Shown here: in pieces, positions 27,363-35,644 of the stretch | Position numbering within the stretch: position 1 is the first letter of the stretch | How the letters are laid out: every line of letters starts with the position of its first letter | NCBI GenBank assembly: GCA_015232405.1 | Contig: JADFZS010000024.1 | Span: 1-49,214, forward strand | Direction of reading: 5' to 3' | DNA length: 49,214 nucleotides | From: Magnetococcales bacterium | GTDB taxonomy: Bacteria > Pseudomonadota > Magnetococcia > Magnetococcales > JADFYX01 | Program-made: the position numbers and the translations under genes | Notes under the pieces: generated by a model | The model's input: only the letters and a program-made list of their open reading frames with translations | The model's database searches: none | Told to the model about the DNA's origin: nothing

Positions 27363-30035
27363 CTAAAGTTCCTCTTCCGGGGGAATAAAAAATGCCAATG
27401 TCTCCAATAACGCTTGGGATTTTTGATTTAATATGGCTACCTGTTTCTCGATATCCCGGTCTACAACAGGAGCTTTTTTCACCACCTCTTTTTGCACCGG
27501 AGCCTCTGTTGGCCTGTGTTGATCTAGCTGCTTTAGCTCTATCAAAAGATTGTTTAACTGTTCTTTTTGCTCATTTCTATCTTTGGAGTGTTGTTGAATA
27601 AGATCTATACTGTTACGGATAACAGGGGATATGTTGGTTAAAATCTCCCCAGCCTGTATCGTACCGCGGGTATTGGCTGTTGCCAAACGGTGAATTTCAC
27701 TAGCACCAATACGGCTTTTTTCCGCCATACGCCGCATTTCTTTTGCCGTTTCAACAAATGCCTCCCCGGTTGCTCCAGAACGGGCAGCCTCAATAGCGGC
27801 ATTCATAGCCATTAAACGTAGCTGCCTTGATAACTCCTCTATTACAAAAATTCTCTCCGAAACCTCCCGACTCGCCGAAACAGCTTCGTTAATAGCCTGA
27901 CTACCCTCGGCTATATCCATAGAGTTTACCTCTACAGTCTGTTCAGTTGCCAAATCTGTGCTGTTTTTCTTCTCTAAAGAGGCAGCCAATGTGTTTATGG
28001 TATCTAAAATAGGCTCTAAATCCAAATCGACACTTACAGCCTCACTCTGAACTGGCTCAACTGCTTGGGGTTTGGCATTTTTAACGGTTTTTACCAGCAA
28101 TTGGCCCTGATCTATAAGCTCTGTTGCTGCATTACGAATATTTTTGCTCATCACCCCCAAACGTTCAGTCATCTCCATGACCTGATGGGCTAAATTACCC
28201 ATGTTGCCATGATGTCTGTTTTGTAGAGTGGCTGCAAAATTGCCTTGGGATAGCTGACCAATTAGCTCTGTAAAAGCTGCCAAAGGATTAACAACATTCT
28301 TCGCCCCAAAAATAGCCAAAATAACCACCAGAGGTATTAAGCATAAGCCGACAATATTTAGGGTGTCAATAAGACCGGACATAACCCCACCACCACCCGA
28401 AGGGTCGCTTTCAAGAATTAAAGCCCAGTTAAAAGAGTTAAATGATATAGGAGTATAGGCATAAAGAGCCGACTCATCCTCATTGGCAATAGTGCCACTA
28501 TCCCCTTTGAGAGCAGCAGCAACAGCAGCTATATCTTTACCATTTTTTGTTATGGAGCCATTAAAAGAGGCGGAGACAGAATGGGTCTCAGGGTTACGGC
28601 TGGAGTCAGAACGCATCCGTTTGTCAGGACCAACCAGATAGATATCTCCACCCCCACCCAAAGAGTTGCCAGGGGCTAGAATTTTGTTTAACTCCTCAAT
28701 AGGTAGCTGGAGAGCAACCACCATCTCAATAGTACCGTTGTCGATAATTGGAGCAGCCATAAAAGCCGATGGTTCGCCGTTACTTGGTGCATAAGGGGCG
28801 ATATCTGTCATCCCCGGTTTTTTGGTTTTCAATACTGTTTTCAACAGCTTGGACAAGGCGGAGTCGGAATAGGGCCCGGTTAGAAGGTTGGTCCCATAAT
28901 CCCTCTGATGGGCCGCTGTATGAAAAACCAAGCCGTTGGGTTTTATAAGAAATAGATCATAATAGCCTGTAGCATCCAGATATGATTTATCCAAACCTTT
29001 GATATTAGAGCTGGCTAAAGACTCCTCTGGGTCTGTCTCCGCGATAATAGCCCAATGGGTTTTACCCACCACCAAAGGTCGCCATGCTGCCAATCGGGGT
29101 TTTCCTTTGTTGGCAATTATGCCAGAACCAATGTTACCACTAAGTGCCTTTTTAACAGCATCTTTGTTGATGGTGTAAGGAGCCTTACGGGCAGCTTTTT
29201 TTGAGCCGACAAGTAAAGTTGAACGCAGCTTTTTATCAGGACCAACCAGATATATTGTCCCTTTATTGCTTAAACCATCCCTTTTCAACATAGGCGATAG
29301 CATCTTTTCAGTGGTCATACTTACCGCAATAATTCCGATGATTTTATCTTTACGCTTAACCGGGGCAGCTATATAAGCCAACGGTTTTGCCCCACTGATT
29401 TTACTGGGTAGATAGTCTTGAAAAGTGACCTGTTGCAAACCACTCGGAAGTAAGCGACCCAGAGGGGTTAGGCGGCCTTTTTTATCTTTTACATTGGTTC
29501 CAAGCTCAGCCCCACGGGATGCAGTAAAAAAAACATCACCACGTTGGGATATTAGATAGAGGTCAACAAAACCATTGTTGGCACGATATCTCTCAAGCCA
29601 CGGAGTCTGTTTATTGGCAATTGAGGTCCATTTTTCACCATCGGTTTTTTTATCTGCTTGGCGGTATACCCAATCAAGGGTAGCCATGGTCTGGGCTAAA
29701 TTTTCATTTTTGGCAAGATTGGATATATCATTAAGGCTTTTTTTGAAATAGTCTGCTATATGTTTTTGATTGATATCTCTAATCTTGGTTAAATCAATCT
29801 CCGTCTTACTCTGTTTTTTTCCTATTGATTTGGTAAGAAGGGATAGATCTTTTTTTCTCTGGGCAAAATATTGCTCAACAGCACTCTTTTTATTTGCTAG
29901 TAGCATCTCCATCTGTCCCAGAGTGCCATCCACCAATGAGTCCTGTGCCAGATAGTGGGCCGCCCCAACAATGACTAGAAGAGGGATTATTCCGGCTAAA
30001 AGAATAAGTACCGTGATTTTTTTTTGCATGGTCAT
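27363..30035 (-). CDS. methyl-accepting chemotaxis protein with multiple Cache-like sensor domains
   Basis: 890 residues from the ATG at 30035 (AAGGA just upstream; TTG 30065 would add ten residues). A membrane helix at the N-terminus (LILLAGIIPLLVIVGAAHY) is followed by a very long periplasmic region with three Cache-type repeats, each with a DIYLVGPDKRMRS- or DLYLISQRGDVFFT-like strand. A second membrane helix (near residue 560) and a HAMP-like stretch (VVNPLAAFTELIGQLSQGNF) follow. The cytoplasmic signalling tip is LMAMNAAIEAARSGATGEAF, the family hairpin with variations. It is a transmembrane sensor feeding CheA-type kinases; ligands are unknown. Confidence 0.88.
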   Translation of the reverse strand: MTMQKKITVLILLAGIIPLLVIVGAAHYLAQDSLVDGTLGQMEMLLANKKSAVEQYFAQRKKDLSLLTKSIGKKQSKTEIDLTKIRDINQKHIADYFKKSLNDISNLAKNENLAQTMATLDWVYRQADKKTDGEKWTSIANKQTPWLERYRANNGFVDLYLISQRGDVFFTASRGAELGTNVKDKKGRLTPLGRLLPSGLQQVTFQDYLPSKISGAKPLAYIAAPVKRKDKIIGIIAVSMTTEKMLSPMLKRDGLSNKGTIYLVGPDKKLRSTLLVGSKKAARKAPYTINKDAVKKALSGNIGSGIIANKGKPRLAAWRPLVVGKTHWAIIAETDPEESLASSNIKGLDKSYLDATGYYDLFLIKPNGLVFHTAAHQRDYGTNLLTGPYSDSALSKLLKTVLKTKKPGMTDIAPYAPSNGEPSAFMAAPIIDNGTIEMVVALQLPIEELNKILAPGNSLGGGGDIYLVGPDKRMRSDSSRNPETHSVSASFNGSITKNGKDIAAVAAALKGDSGTIANEDESALYAYTPISFNSFNWALILESDPSGGGGVMSGLIDTLNIVGLCLIPLVVILAIFGAKNVVNPLAAFTELIGQLSQGNFAATLQNRHHGNMGNLAHQVMEMTERLGVMSKNIRNAATELIDQGQLLVKTVKNAKPQAVEPVQSEAVSVDLDLEPILDTINTLAASLEKKNSTDLATEQTVEVNSMDIAEGSQAINEAVSASREVSERIFVIEELSRQLRLMAMNAAIEAARSGATGEAFVETAKEMRRMAEKSRIGASEIHRLATANTRGTIQAGEILTNISPVIRNSIDLIQQHSKDRNEQKEQLNNLLIELKQLDQHRPTEAPVQKEVVKKAPVVDRDIEKQVAILNQKSQALLETLAFFIPPEEEL

Positions 30036-30246
30036 TTTTTTCTTTATCCTTGGTTCTCTTCTCAATTTTGATTAATCACATTAACGTATTCTATATAAGG
30101 AAGGTAAGGAAGCAATAATAAATCAGCTTTTATTCCATGTTTTCATCATTTTTTCTGATATTTTCCTGCATATTGAGGTAACTCCAAGGCCATAAATAGA
30201 TTTTGTTGGTGACATCTGCTAGTCTGCCATTTTAATAAATAGAAAT

Positions 30247-31308
30247 ATGAAGGGGTTCTGGGATATGAGAGCAGCAAAAAAAGTGATAATTGTAACCCCA
30301 GGACTTGAGCGAGGCGGAGGGGCGGATGCTGTCGGCAGGGGGCTATATTCGGGCTTTAGCGAACTGCCAAATATAGAGGCTACCCTGTTTGATTATGGGA
30401 TGTTCAAAAAGAATTTTGAACAGATGCTAACCTGTAACGATGATGGTTTGCTGTTTGAGATGACCTCCCAACATCTAATAACAAAATCTGTAGAAACAAC
30501 CCCGGATTTAATCATAGTTTTAACCCTAACCCCCATAACCCAATATTTTGTATTGTTATTAAGAAAGTTAGGAATAAAGGTGGTGCACTGGTTTGTCGAA
30601 GATTATCGCCGGATAAATTGGCAGGAGATGCTGCAACCATACGACCATATCCTAACCTATCAAAAACAGTTTCTACGTGAAGATCTAGCTGGTGGTGGCA
30701 TAAACTCTTGTAGTTATCTTCCTGTGGGTTGTGAATACCCGGAACCCTCAACAGTTTTTCAAAACAGTGAAAAACCTTTTCAAATAGCTTATATGGGCTT
30801 TCCCTACGACAACAGAAAACGGGTTGTTGAGTATCTTTTAAACAACGGTATAAACCTCAATATTTGGGGTTTTGGCTGGCAGAAGTTCAAAGACAACCCT
30901 CTCATAGCCAATGCCCTGCAACTTGAAGGACGCTGGCTTAATTTGGCTGATACCAGAGATGTGTACAAAAAGAGCCAAATTGTCTTGAATATTCACTCGG
31001 CCATTGTTCACAAAGATGCAGAAATTTACATGGAAGATGAGATGGTTAACTCCAATCTATTTGAGATATGTGCAAGTGGTGCTTTTCAGATAGTGGAGAG
31101 GCGACCTGGTGTTCTGGAATATTTTGAAGAGGACAAAGAGATTGTCTGCTATGCGACAAAAGAGGAGTTGGTGGAAAAAATCAATTATTATCTATCCCGT
31201 CCTGAAGAGTGTAAAAAAATAGCCCGTGCCGGTTATTTAAAAACCATGAACAACCACAGATTCAGCCATCGTGCTCAAACAGTACTACGTGAATTAGGGT
31301 TAACTTGA
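30247..31308 (+). CDS. glycosyltransferase, CgeB-like
   Basis: About 353 residues, or 347 if translation begins at the in-frame ATG 30265, which has AAGGGG nine bases ahead and is my preferred alternative. The fold looks like GT-B: an N-terminal VIIVTPGLERGGGADAVGRGL segment, then a nucleotide-sugar-binding half with YMGFPYDNRKRVVEYL, IWGFGW and NSNLFEICASGAFQIVERRPGVLEYF, the pattern of CgeB/DUF3880-type transferases. Donor and acceptor are unknown. It overlaps or abuts the following methyltransferase, suggesting a small glycan-modifying operon. The 181-bp gap before it holds divergent promoters with the chemoreceptor. Confidence 0.8.
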   Translation: MKGFWDMRAAKKVIIVTPGLERGGGADAVGRGLYSGFSELPNIEATLFDYGMFKKNFEQMLTCNDDGLLFEMTSQHLITKSVETTPDLIIVLTLTPITQYFVLLLRKLGIKVVHWFVEDYRRINWQEMLQPYDHILTYQKQFLREDLAGGGINSCSYLPVGCEYPEPSTVFQNSEKPFQIAYMGFPYDNRKRVVEYLLNNGINLNIWGFGWQKFKDNPLIANALQLEGRWLNLADTRDVYKKSQIVLNIHSAIVHKDAEIYMEDEMVNSNLFEICASGAFQIVERRPGVLEYFEEDKEIVCYATKEELVEKINYYLSRPEECKKIARAGYLKTMNNHRFSHRAQTVLRELGLT

Positions 31309-31325
31309 TCTCCCAAGGAGCAGAT

Positions 31326-32015
31326 ATGGCAGGGCAAAAAGATAAATCAAACCGGGAATATTATAACTCTGCAAGAGTTGAGATGCTGAGCCTTATTCCC
31401 CAAGGTAGTCGCAGAATTCTGGATGTCGGGTGTGGAGCAGGAGAGCTAGGCAAAGGTTGTAAAGAGCTTTGTGGTGCAGAGTATGTAGTCGGTATTGAGT
31501 ACAACAAACAGGCCGCTGAGTTGGCCCAAAACAGTCTTGATAAGGTAATACAAGGGGATGTGGAAACCCTTGAACTCCCCTTTGCCCAAGGTTTTTTTGA
31601 CTGTATCATCTATGCCGATATCTTGGAACATCTCATCAACCCAGACGTGGTTTTGAAAAAACATGTTGCTCATCTAGCACCCAACGGTAAAATAGTTGCC
31701 AGTATCCCAAATGTTAGATATTTCGCTGTGTTATCCCAACTTGTTGATGGTCATTGGACATATGAGGAGCAGGGGATCTTAGATAGGGATCATCTACGGT
31801 TTTTCACCCTAAAAGAGATGTTGGCTCTCTTTGCTGATGCCGGATTAAAACCAGGCTTTATTGGCGATAATGTAAAAGATCTATACAACAAACTAAAACC
31901 GGATGAATTTCCCGCCGATCTACGTTTAGGCCGTTTAACCATATCTGGGCTTTCCGAGCAGGAGTTTCGTGATCTATTTGTTTTCCAATATCTACTTGTT
32001 ATGGAGAGAGGGTAA
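31326..32015 (+). CDS. class I SAM-dependent methyltransferase
   Basis: 229 residues from ATG 31326, chosen because AAGGAG (31315-31320) lies five bases upstream; the frame is open from TTG 31305, overlapping the previous gene. RILDVGCGAGELGKG is the SAM-binding motif I, and DCIIYADILEHLINPDVVLKK is the motif II/III region found in UbiG/Methyltransf_11-type enzymes. Paired with the glycosyltransferase upstream, it could O-methylate a sugar (inference). No substrate can be named. Confidence 0.85.
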   Translation: MAGQKDKSNREYYNSARVEMLSLIPQGSRRILDVGCGAGELGKGCKELCGAEYVVGIEYNKQAAELAQNSLDKVIQGDVETLELPFAQGFFDCIIYADILEHLINPDVVLKKHVAHLAPNGKIVASIPNVRYFAVLSQLVDGHWTYEEQGILDRDHLRFFTLKEMLALFADAGLKPGFIGDNVKDLYNKLKPDEFPADLRLGRLTISGLSEQEFRDLFVFQYLLVMERG

Positions 32016-32045
32016 CTGGCCGGAACAACAACTTTCCCAATCCAC

Positions 32046-32069
32046 TTAAACTGCTGTTTCTAGGTTAAA
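32046..32069 (+). repeat. possible remnant end of the CCTAGAAAC element
   Basis: CTGCTGTTTCTAGG (32051-32064) is the same as one end of the 32754-32916 element and is flanked on both sides by TTAAA (32046-32050 and 32065-32069). The other end is absent. It may be a solo end left after a deletion. The rest of the 131-bp gap between the methyltransferase and the DUF2442-HTH gene holds only a weak 9-bp inverted repeat (32061-32069 / 32115-32123). Confidence 0.45.
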
Positions 32070-32146
32070 AGCAACTGACCAGGACAATGATACCCTGAGG
32101 GAAGACGGAAAGACTTTAACCTATTTGGTATAAACCGACGTTCTGA

Positions 32147-32638
32147 TTAACGAATCGGGATCAGTCCTGCATCAATTGCCATACACGCGATTTGAACAGT
32201 GCGTGGAATTTTGGAATGTCCCTTAGCATATTTGCTGATGGTACGTTGAGTGATCCCAAGATTCACCGCAGCAAGATCCTGGCTCAGATGGTTCCTCGCA
32301 AGCCAGGTACGAAACTGCTCATTGTTCATATTCATAGACATGAGGGCCAGTTGATCTTCTGCAATTATGAACAGTTGGTCCCAGCCAATGCTGATATCCC
32401 CAGGCCAGCCCAATGACCAGCCATCATCAATGATGGCACATTTGTTAAAAAAGTCAGGATTACTCAGTTTGCTGAAGTGACGGTTGGATTTGATCATATC
32501 CTCAAGGGATATCACTCCACGCGCACCACCAACCCAAGCAATAGCCAAGGAATATGATCCTTCGAGCACTTTGGCGTGCATGAGCTTACTGGGGGATTGG
32601 TGTAAAGCGACTGCACGATCGAAATCTTCATTACTCAT
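32147..32638 (-). CDS. DUF2442 protein with C-terminal HTH domain
   Basis: 163 residues from ATG 32638 (GGGAG seven bases upstream). Residues 10-95 match the DUF2442 pattern: LEGSYSLAIAWVGGARGVISLEDM, a FSKLSNPDFFNK stretch and DGWSLGWPGDISIGWDQLF. Residues 110-160 form an XRE-like helix-turn-helix (NHLSQDLAAVNLGITQRTISKYAKG). The ATG overlaps the stop of the DUF4160 gene. DUF4160 and DUF2442 genes are commonly paired and look like toxin-antitoxin modules, although a biochemical function is not established. The HTH suggests it binds the operon's own operator at 33079-33095. Confidence 0.85.
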   Translation of the reverse strand: MSNEDFDRAVALHQSPSKLMHAKVLEGSYSLAIAWVGGARGVISLEDMIKSNRHFSKLSNPDFFNKCAIIDDGWSLGWPGDISIGWDQLFIIAEDQLALMSMNMNNEQFRTWLARNHLSQDLAAVNLGITQRTISKYAKGHSKIPRTVQIACMAIDAGLIPIR

Positions 32639-32748
32639 TGATTTTCTCCCACTCAGCGAGGAGTTCATCCCGGTTGGTTTTTATCCACTTGAGAGCTTCT
32701 TTGGCTTCATCGACACCGATACCAATAATTCTTAGATCTGACAAGACT

Positions 32749-32753
32749 ATCAT
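32749..32753. repeat. target-site duplication, left copy
   Basis: ATCAT; its twin is at 32917-32921, on the other side of the element. Confidence 0.8.
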
Positions 32754-32916
32754 CCTAGAAACAGCAGTTGTCAGCACGCACCTGACGCAACCTATTGATT
32801 CATCTGGCATAACAGATCAAAGTCTCATCACCAATAAGGTGACTTCGATTTGCTCTGTTACACCAGCTAAACCAATATGTTACGCCATGTACGCACCGCC
32901 AACCGCCGTTTCTAGG
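32754..32916 (-). mobile_element. 163-bp full-length palindromic MITE-like element, 5-bp target duplication
   Basis: The element begins CCTAGAAAC and ends GTTTCTAGG, and the whole length folds into one hairpin. ATCAT lies directly on both sides on the plus strand (32749-32753 and 32917-32921), as expected for a 5-bp target-site duplication. It encodes no protein and interrupts a DUF4160 gene. Written as minus-strand RNA, the stem pairs over roughly 60 positions with about four true mismatches and a dozen G.U pairs, then a bulge and a final 9-bp stem with an apical CACC/GGTG loop. The mobilising transposase is not in the window. Confidence 0.85.
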
Positions 32917-32921
32917 ATCAT
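32917..32921. repeat. target-site duplication, right copy
   Basis: ATCAT; pairs with 32749-32753. Deleting one copy with the element restores the DUF4160 frame. Confidence 0.8.
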
Positions 32922-33078
32922 CAGCGAAACTGATCCACCGATAACATGAACATGAGGTGGATTGTGATCCCCAATATGAATTTTGATAACCTGCCGCCCA
33001 ATCTTTTTTATTGAGGTCACGTTGCCACTCCTTACGACCGAAGCATACAACGCATTATTCTATATTGAAAGCATTAAT

Positions 33079-33095
33079 TAGGAACATTATTCCTA
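33079..33095. promoter_or_regulatory. palindromic operator covering the -10 box
   Basis: TAGGAA-CATTA-TTCCTA is a 6-bp perfect inverted repeat with a 5-bp centre. It covers the -10 box of the promoter at 33086-33114, so a bound repressor would block transcription. The DUF2442-HTH protein encoded by the same operon is the obvious candidate binder (inference). Confidence 0.55.
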
Positions 33096-33114
33096 TAAAG
33101 AACAAATTTGACAA
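33086..33114 (-). promoter_or_regulatory. promoter of the DUF4160/DUF2442-HTH operon
   Basis: On the minus strand TTGTCA (33114-33109) and AATAAT (33091-33086) are separated by 17 bases; each is 5/6 to the sigma70 consensus. Transcription would start about 60 nt before the GTG of the DUF4160 gene. The remaining sequence up to thiE (33115-33220) is AT-rich without other clear signals. Confidence 0.6.
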
Positions 33115-33220
33115 ATAAAATCATGCTCAGAGTTTTACCAAACAAATGTGCTATATAAATAATTGGTTGCAATTTCCGTTACCCGAGAAAAAAATGAGCG
33201 AACGGTGAGTAATCAGGATT

Positions 33221-33838
33221 CTAGCCTATTTTTTGTAGTAGCTGCTCTGCCGCCTCTTTGGGTGACGGCTGGCCCAACACACCTCTGATAAGAGCCATAC
33301 CGTATGCTCCTGCCTGAATGGCAGCAGGGGTATTATCGCTGTCTATTCCCCCCAAAGCTAAAACTGGTCCCGGTATTTTTTTAGTTAATTCTGCAAATTT
33401 TTCCAACCCCAAAGGTGATGCCTGGGGGTGGGAAAGAGTGGCAAATAGAGGAGAGAGGGTAATATAGTCTGCCCCCTCTTTTATAGCGGTTAAAGCACCT
33501 TCAAGGTTGTGGCAGGAGCGACCCAAAAGCCGATAGTTGCCAAGTAAATTACGGGCGATATCAGTTGCCATGGCTTTTTCTGGTAGGTGCAAACCAACAT
33601 CGGCAAAGGCCAGGGCAAGATCAATATCTCCTGCTATCAATAGGTGGGCATCTTGCTTTTGGGTTAAGGTATAGAGCTTTTTTGCCCAGTAACCCATGGA
33701 GTGCTTCTCTCTGGTATCTTTTATCCGCAATAGAATATGTTTTACCCCTCCTGCCAAAGCTTGCGCCACCCCATGTTCCAAATCGGGGCAGGTTTGCAGA
33801 TCTGTAATCAGCAGTAGTTTGGGTATGGGGGGGGTCAT
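33221..33838 (-). CDS. thiE: thiamine phosphate synthase family protein
   Basis: 205 residues, a TIM-barrel ThiE/TenI-type protein: KLLLITDLQ start, GVKHILLRIKDTREK (the diphosphate-region Arg and Lys), VGLHLP, GRSCHNLEGALTAIKEGADYITLSPLFAT and the late PVLALGGIDSDN. ThiE couples the thiazole and pyrimidine parts of thiamine; the related TenI-like proteins may only act on the thiazole, and I cannot separate them safely. It is short of nothing obvious. The start overlaps the queE stop by four bases (ATGA), so they are translationally coupled. Confidence 0.8.
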   Translation of the reverse strand: MTPPIPKLLLITDLQTCPDLEHGVAQALAGGVKHILLRIKDTREKHSMGYWAKKLYTLTQKQDAHLLIAGDIDLALAFADVGLHLPEKAMATDIARNLLGNYRLLGRSCHNLEGALTAIKEGADYITLSPLFATLSHPQASPLGLEKFAELTKKIPGPVLALGGIDSDNTPAAIQAGAYGMALIRGVLGQPSPKEAAEQLLQKIG

Positions 33839-34470
33839 GGAATTTTTAGATATTTATGAATCTGGGTTGAAAGTCGCAACCTACCTTGGGAGGCCATCAC
33901 CAACTCAAGTGCCGTTTTGGTGGCTTGTGGGTTTGGTATGTCACCATCACCTACAGGTTGCAACCAGACATTGGGGTGGTTGGCAGCCCAATGGTTGATA
34001 TCGGCTTTTTGTTCATCGCTGGGGTGGGGGCCGACAATAAATTTTAGCTCATCAGCCCGTAACATTTTATCTTTGGCAACCGTTTTTTTAGGGCTGATTG
34101 TCAGCCAATCCAGGCCGTCGGGTATATCGTAACCGATGCCGCTACTCTCCATCGCCAACCATTTCCCCGTCTTTTTTAAACTGCTAATCAACTGGGGTAG
34201 CTCCTTGACGGCCAATGGCTCCCCACCTGTTAACAGTACTGTGGGTATGTGGGGGGTACTTTGTTGGATCTTCTTTAAAATATCCCCAATGCTCATCTCT
34301 ATGCGAGCGTTGGGGTCTTTGTGCAGTGGTTCATCACACCAGGAACAGCTCAAAGGGCAGCCCCAAAAACGCAAAAAAACCATGGGTCTGCCACTCCACG
34401 TGCCTTCTCCTTGAATGGAGGAAAATAGATCGCAGATGGGAAAAATTGGATCAGATGAAAGGTGGCTCAT
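33835..34470 (-). CDS. queE: 7-carboxy-7-deazaguanine synthase (radical SAM)
   Basis: 211 residues. FSSIQGEGTWSGRPMVFLRFWGC and the CxxxCxxC at C38, C42 and C45 (GCPLSCSWCDE) are QueE hallmarks. LLTGGEP is the glycine-rich SAM-binding strand. The enzyme rearranges 6-carboxy-tetrahydropterin to CDG in queuosine/preQ1 synthesis. No other que gene is in the window. The ATG starts immediately after the TAG of the lipoprotein gene upstream, and the stop overlaps thiE. The text after WCD (EPLHKDP) differs from the usual WCDTxYA of canonical QueE, a subfamily feature. Confidence 0.87.
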   Translation of the reverse strand: MSHLSSDPIFPICDLFSSIQGEGTWSGRPMVFLRFWGCPLSCSWCDEPLHKDPNARIEMSIGDILKKIQQSTPHIPTVLLTGGEPLAVKELPQLISSLKKTGKWLAMESSGIGYDIPDGLDWLTISPKKTVAKDKMLRADELKFIVGPHPSDEQKADINHWAANHPNVWLQPVGDGDIPNPQATKTALELVMASQGRLRLSTQIHKYLKIP

Positions 34471-35460
34471 CTAACGACCTTCTCTATACCAACCTTTTTC
34501 AATAAAATATTGTACCGCTCCCACATGATAGGGAATAATAAAAGAGCCTAACATCTTTCTGGGTGATAATCGATAAAAGGCTGGCTCTTTACGACGGATC
34601 TGTTCAATATCAGAGAATATAGCTTTAACAACATCATAGGCCACAGCGTCTGATATATCTTTGTGGGTTACCAACCAGACTTTAGAGCCAATGGTGGGTA
34701 TATCGGCAGCTACTCCGTTGTATATGCCACCAGGAATGTTGACAAAATCCATATATGGAGCTTCATCAACATAGTTCTCTACACACTGTCCGGTAATGGG
34801 TAGAAAGTTAAGATCTTTTTCGTCGGTCAATATCTGGAGAGACTCCGATGGATGGGTTGAAAAATCAAAACCACCATCAACTTCACCTTTTACCAGTAGT
34901 TCTGGCAGCAAGTTTGACTTTTTACGGCTAAATGTTTTGCTGGGAATTTGGCAATGGCGCAGTAGTTTACTTAACAAACGACCATTATTGGCTTTTTTGC
35001 TACCTACATTTATACGGTTACCAGGAATCTGCATAAATGAGAGAATTTTAGAATCACTATCAGTCAACAGTGTGACCATCTCGTAGTGTAGAGATAACAG
35101 TACACGAAGTTTGGTGTTGCGTTCTTTGTAGGGTTTTTTACCGTGCCATGCCAGATATGCAGAGTCGGCCCGAACTAAAGCTAAATCAACCTGACCTGCA
35201 CCAACCGCAAGAATATTTTGTTTGTAACCCTCAGATGCCATGAGTTTACAAGGTAGGCTGCTGCCACTTTTTTTCAAGGCCACACAAATTGCAGTGCCGC
35301 CAGCATAATTGACCCCCTCTACCTCACCCAGAGCAATGTTCAAACGTGATGCACTCTCAAGTTCGGCGTTCAAGGCTTCAATCTCCTCCTCTGAGGCAGA
35401 ACAGCCAAAAAGTAACAACATAACGCCAATAAAAAGCCCGGCTTTTAATCCCGTGTTCAT
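34471..35460 (-). CDS. TAXI-family periplasmic binding lipoprotein
   Basis: 329 residues. A signal peptide with lipobox LLFGC puts the lipidated Cys at position 20, so it is an outer- or inner-membrane-anchored periplasmic protein. The body resembles the TAXI (TRAP-associated extracytoplasmic immunogenic) solute-binding family: LNIALGEVEGVNYAGGTAIC, GAGQVDLALVRADSAYLAWHGKKPY, NVGSKKANNGR and a late PTIGSKVWLVTHKDI. No TRAP permease gene is near, so it could act as a sensor or orphan binding protein. It is the first gene of a run with queE and thiE, the stop and the next start being adjacent. Confidence 0.82.
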   Translation of the reverse strand: MNTGLKAGLFIGVMLLLFGCSASEEEIEALNAELESASRLNIALGEVEGVNYAGGTAICVALKKSGSSLPCKLMASEGYKQNILAVGAGQVDLALVRADSAYLAWHGKKPYKERNTKLRVLLSLHYEMVTLLTDSDSKILSFMQIPGNRINVGSKKANNGRLLSKLLRHCQIPSKTFSRKKSNLLPELLVKGEVDGGFDFSTHPSESLQILTDEKDLNFLPITGQCVENYVDEAPYMDFVNIPGGIYNGVAADIPTIGSKVWLVTHKDISDAVAYDVVKAIFSDIEQIRRKEPAFYRLSPRKMLGSFIIPYHVGAVQYFIEKGWYREGR

Positions 35461-35644
35461 GGGGTATACCTCATTTCAACCTAGAAAAAACAGTTTCAAG
35501 CAGGTTTTTAACAGGTAACTGTTCTATTCCAAGATAATGGTCAATGTTTAATATCTGCTTACAACATTACCATTATGGCATTTTTCAAAGTTATCGACAA
35601 CTTATAACCTAGACCCTCAAGCTTGAATAAGCAGAATTTAAAAG

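Larger units (their letters stand above)
32631..33020 (-). pseudogene. DUF4160 gene interrupted by a palindromic MITE-like element
   Basis: A GTG start at 33020 with AAGGAG at 33028-33033 opens a frame reading KIHIGDHNPPHVHVIGGSV, the DUF4160 signature (HNPPHxH). The frame is broken by the 163-bp element at 32754-32916 and continues beyond it as LSDLRIIGIGVDEAKEAL and WIKTNRDELLAEWEKIN, the usual DUF4160 C-terminus. Removing the element and one copy of the 5-bp duplication leaves exactly 74 codons including the stop. As it stands, translation would end at a TAA inside the element (32880-32882) after 46 codons. DUF4160 is the usual partner of DUF2442. The loss is recent, since both halves have no other defect. 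Confidence 0.9.

Noticed and set aside
32638-32949. 103-codon plus-strand open frame across the element
   Set aside because: It is antisense to the DUF4160 gene and exists only because of the inserted palindrome; no domain and no start signal.
35480-35487. CCTAGAAA upstream of the TAXI gene, resembling the element end
   Set aside because: Eight bases only, no matching inverse end at a fitting distance and no flanking duplication.
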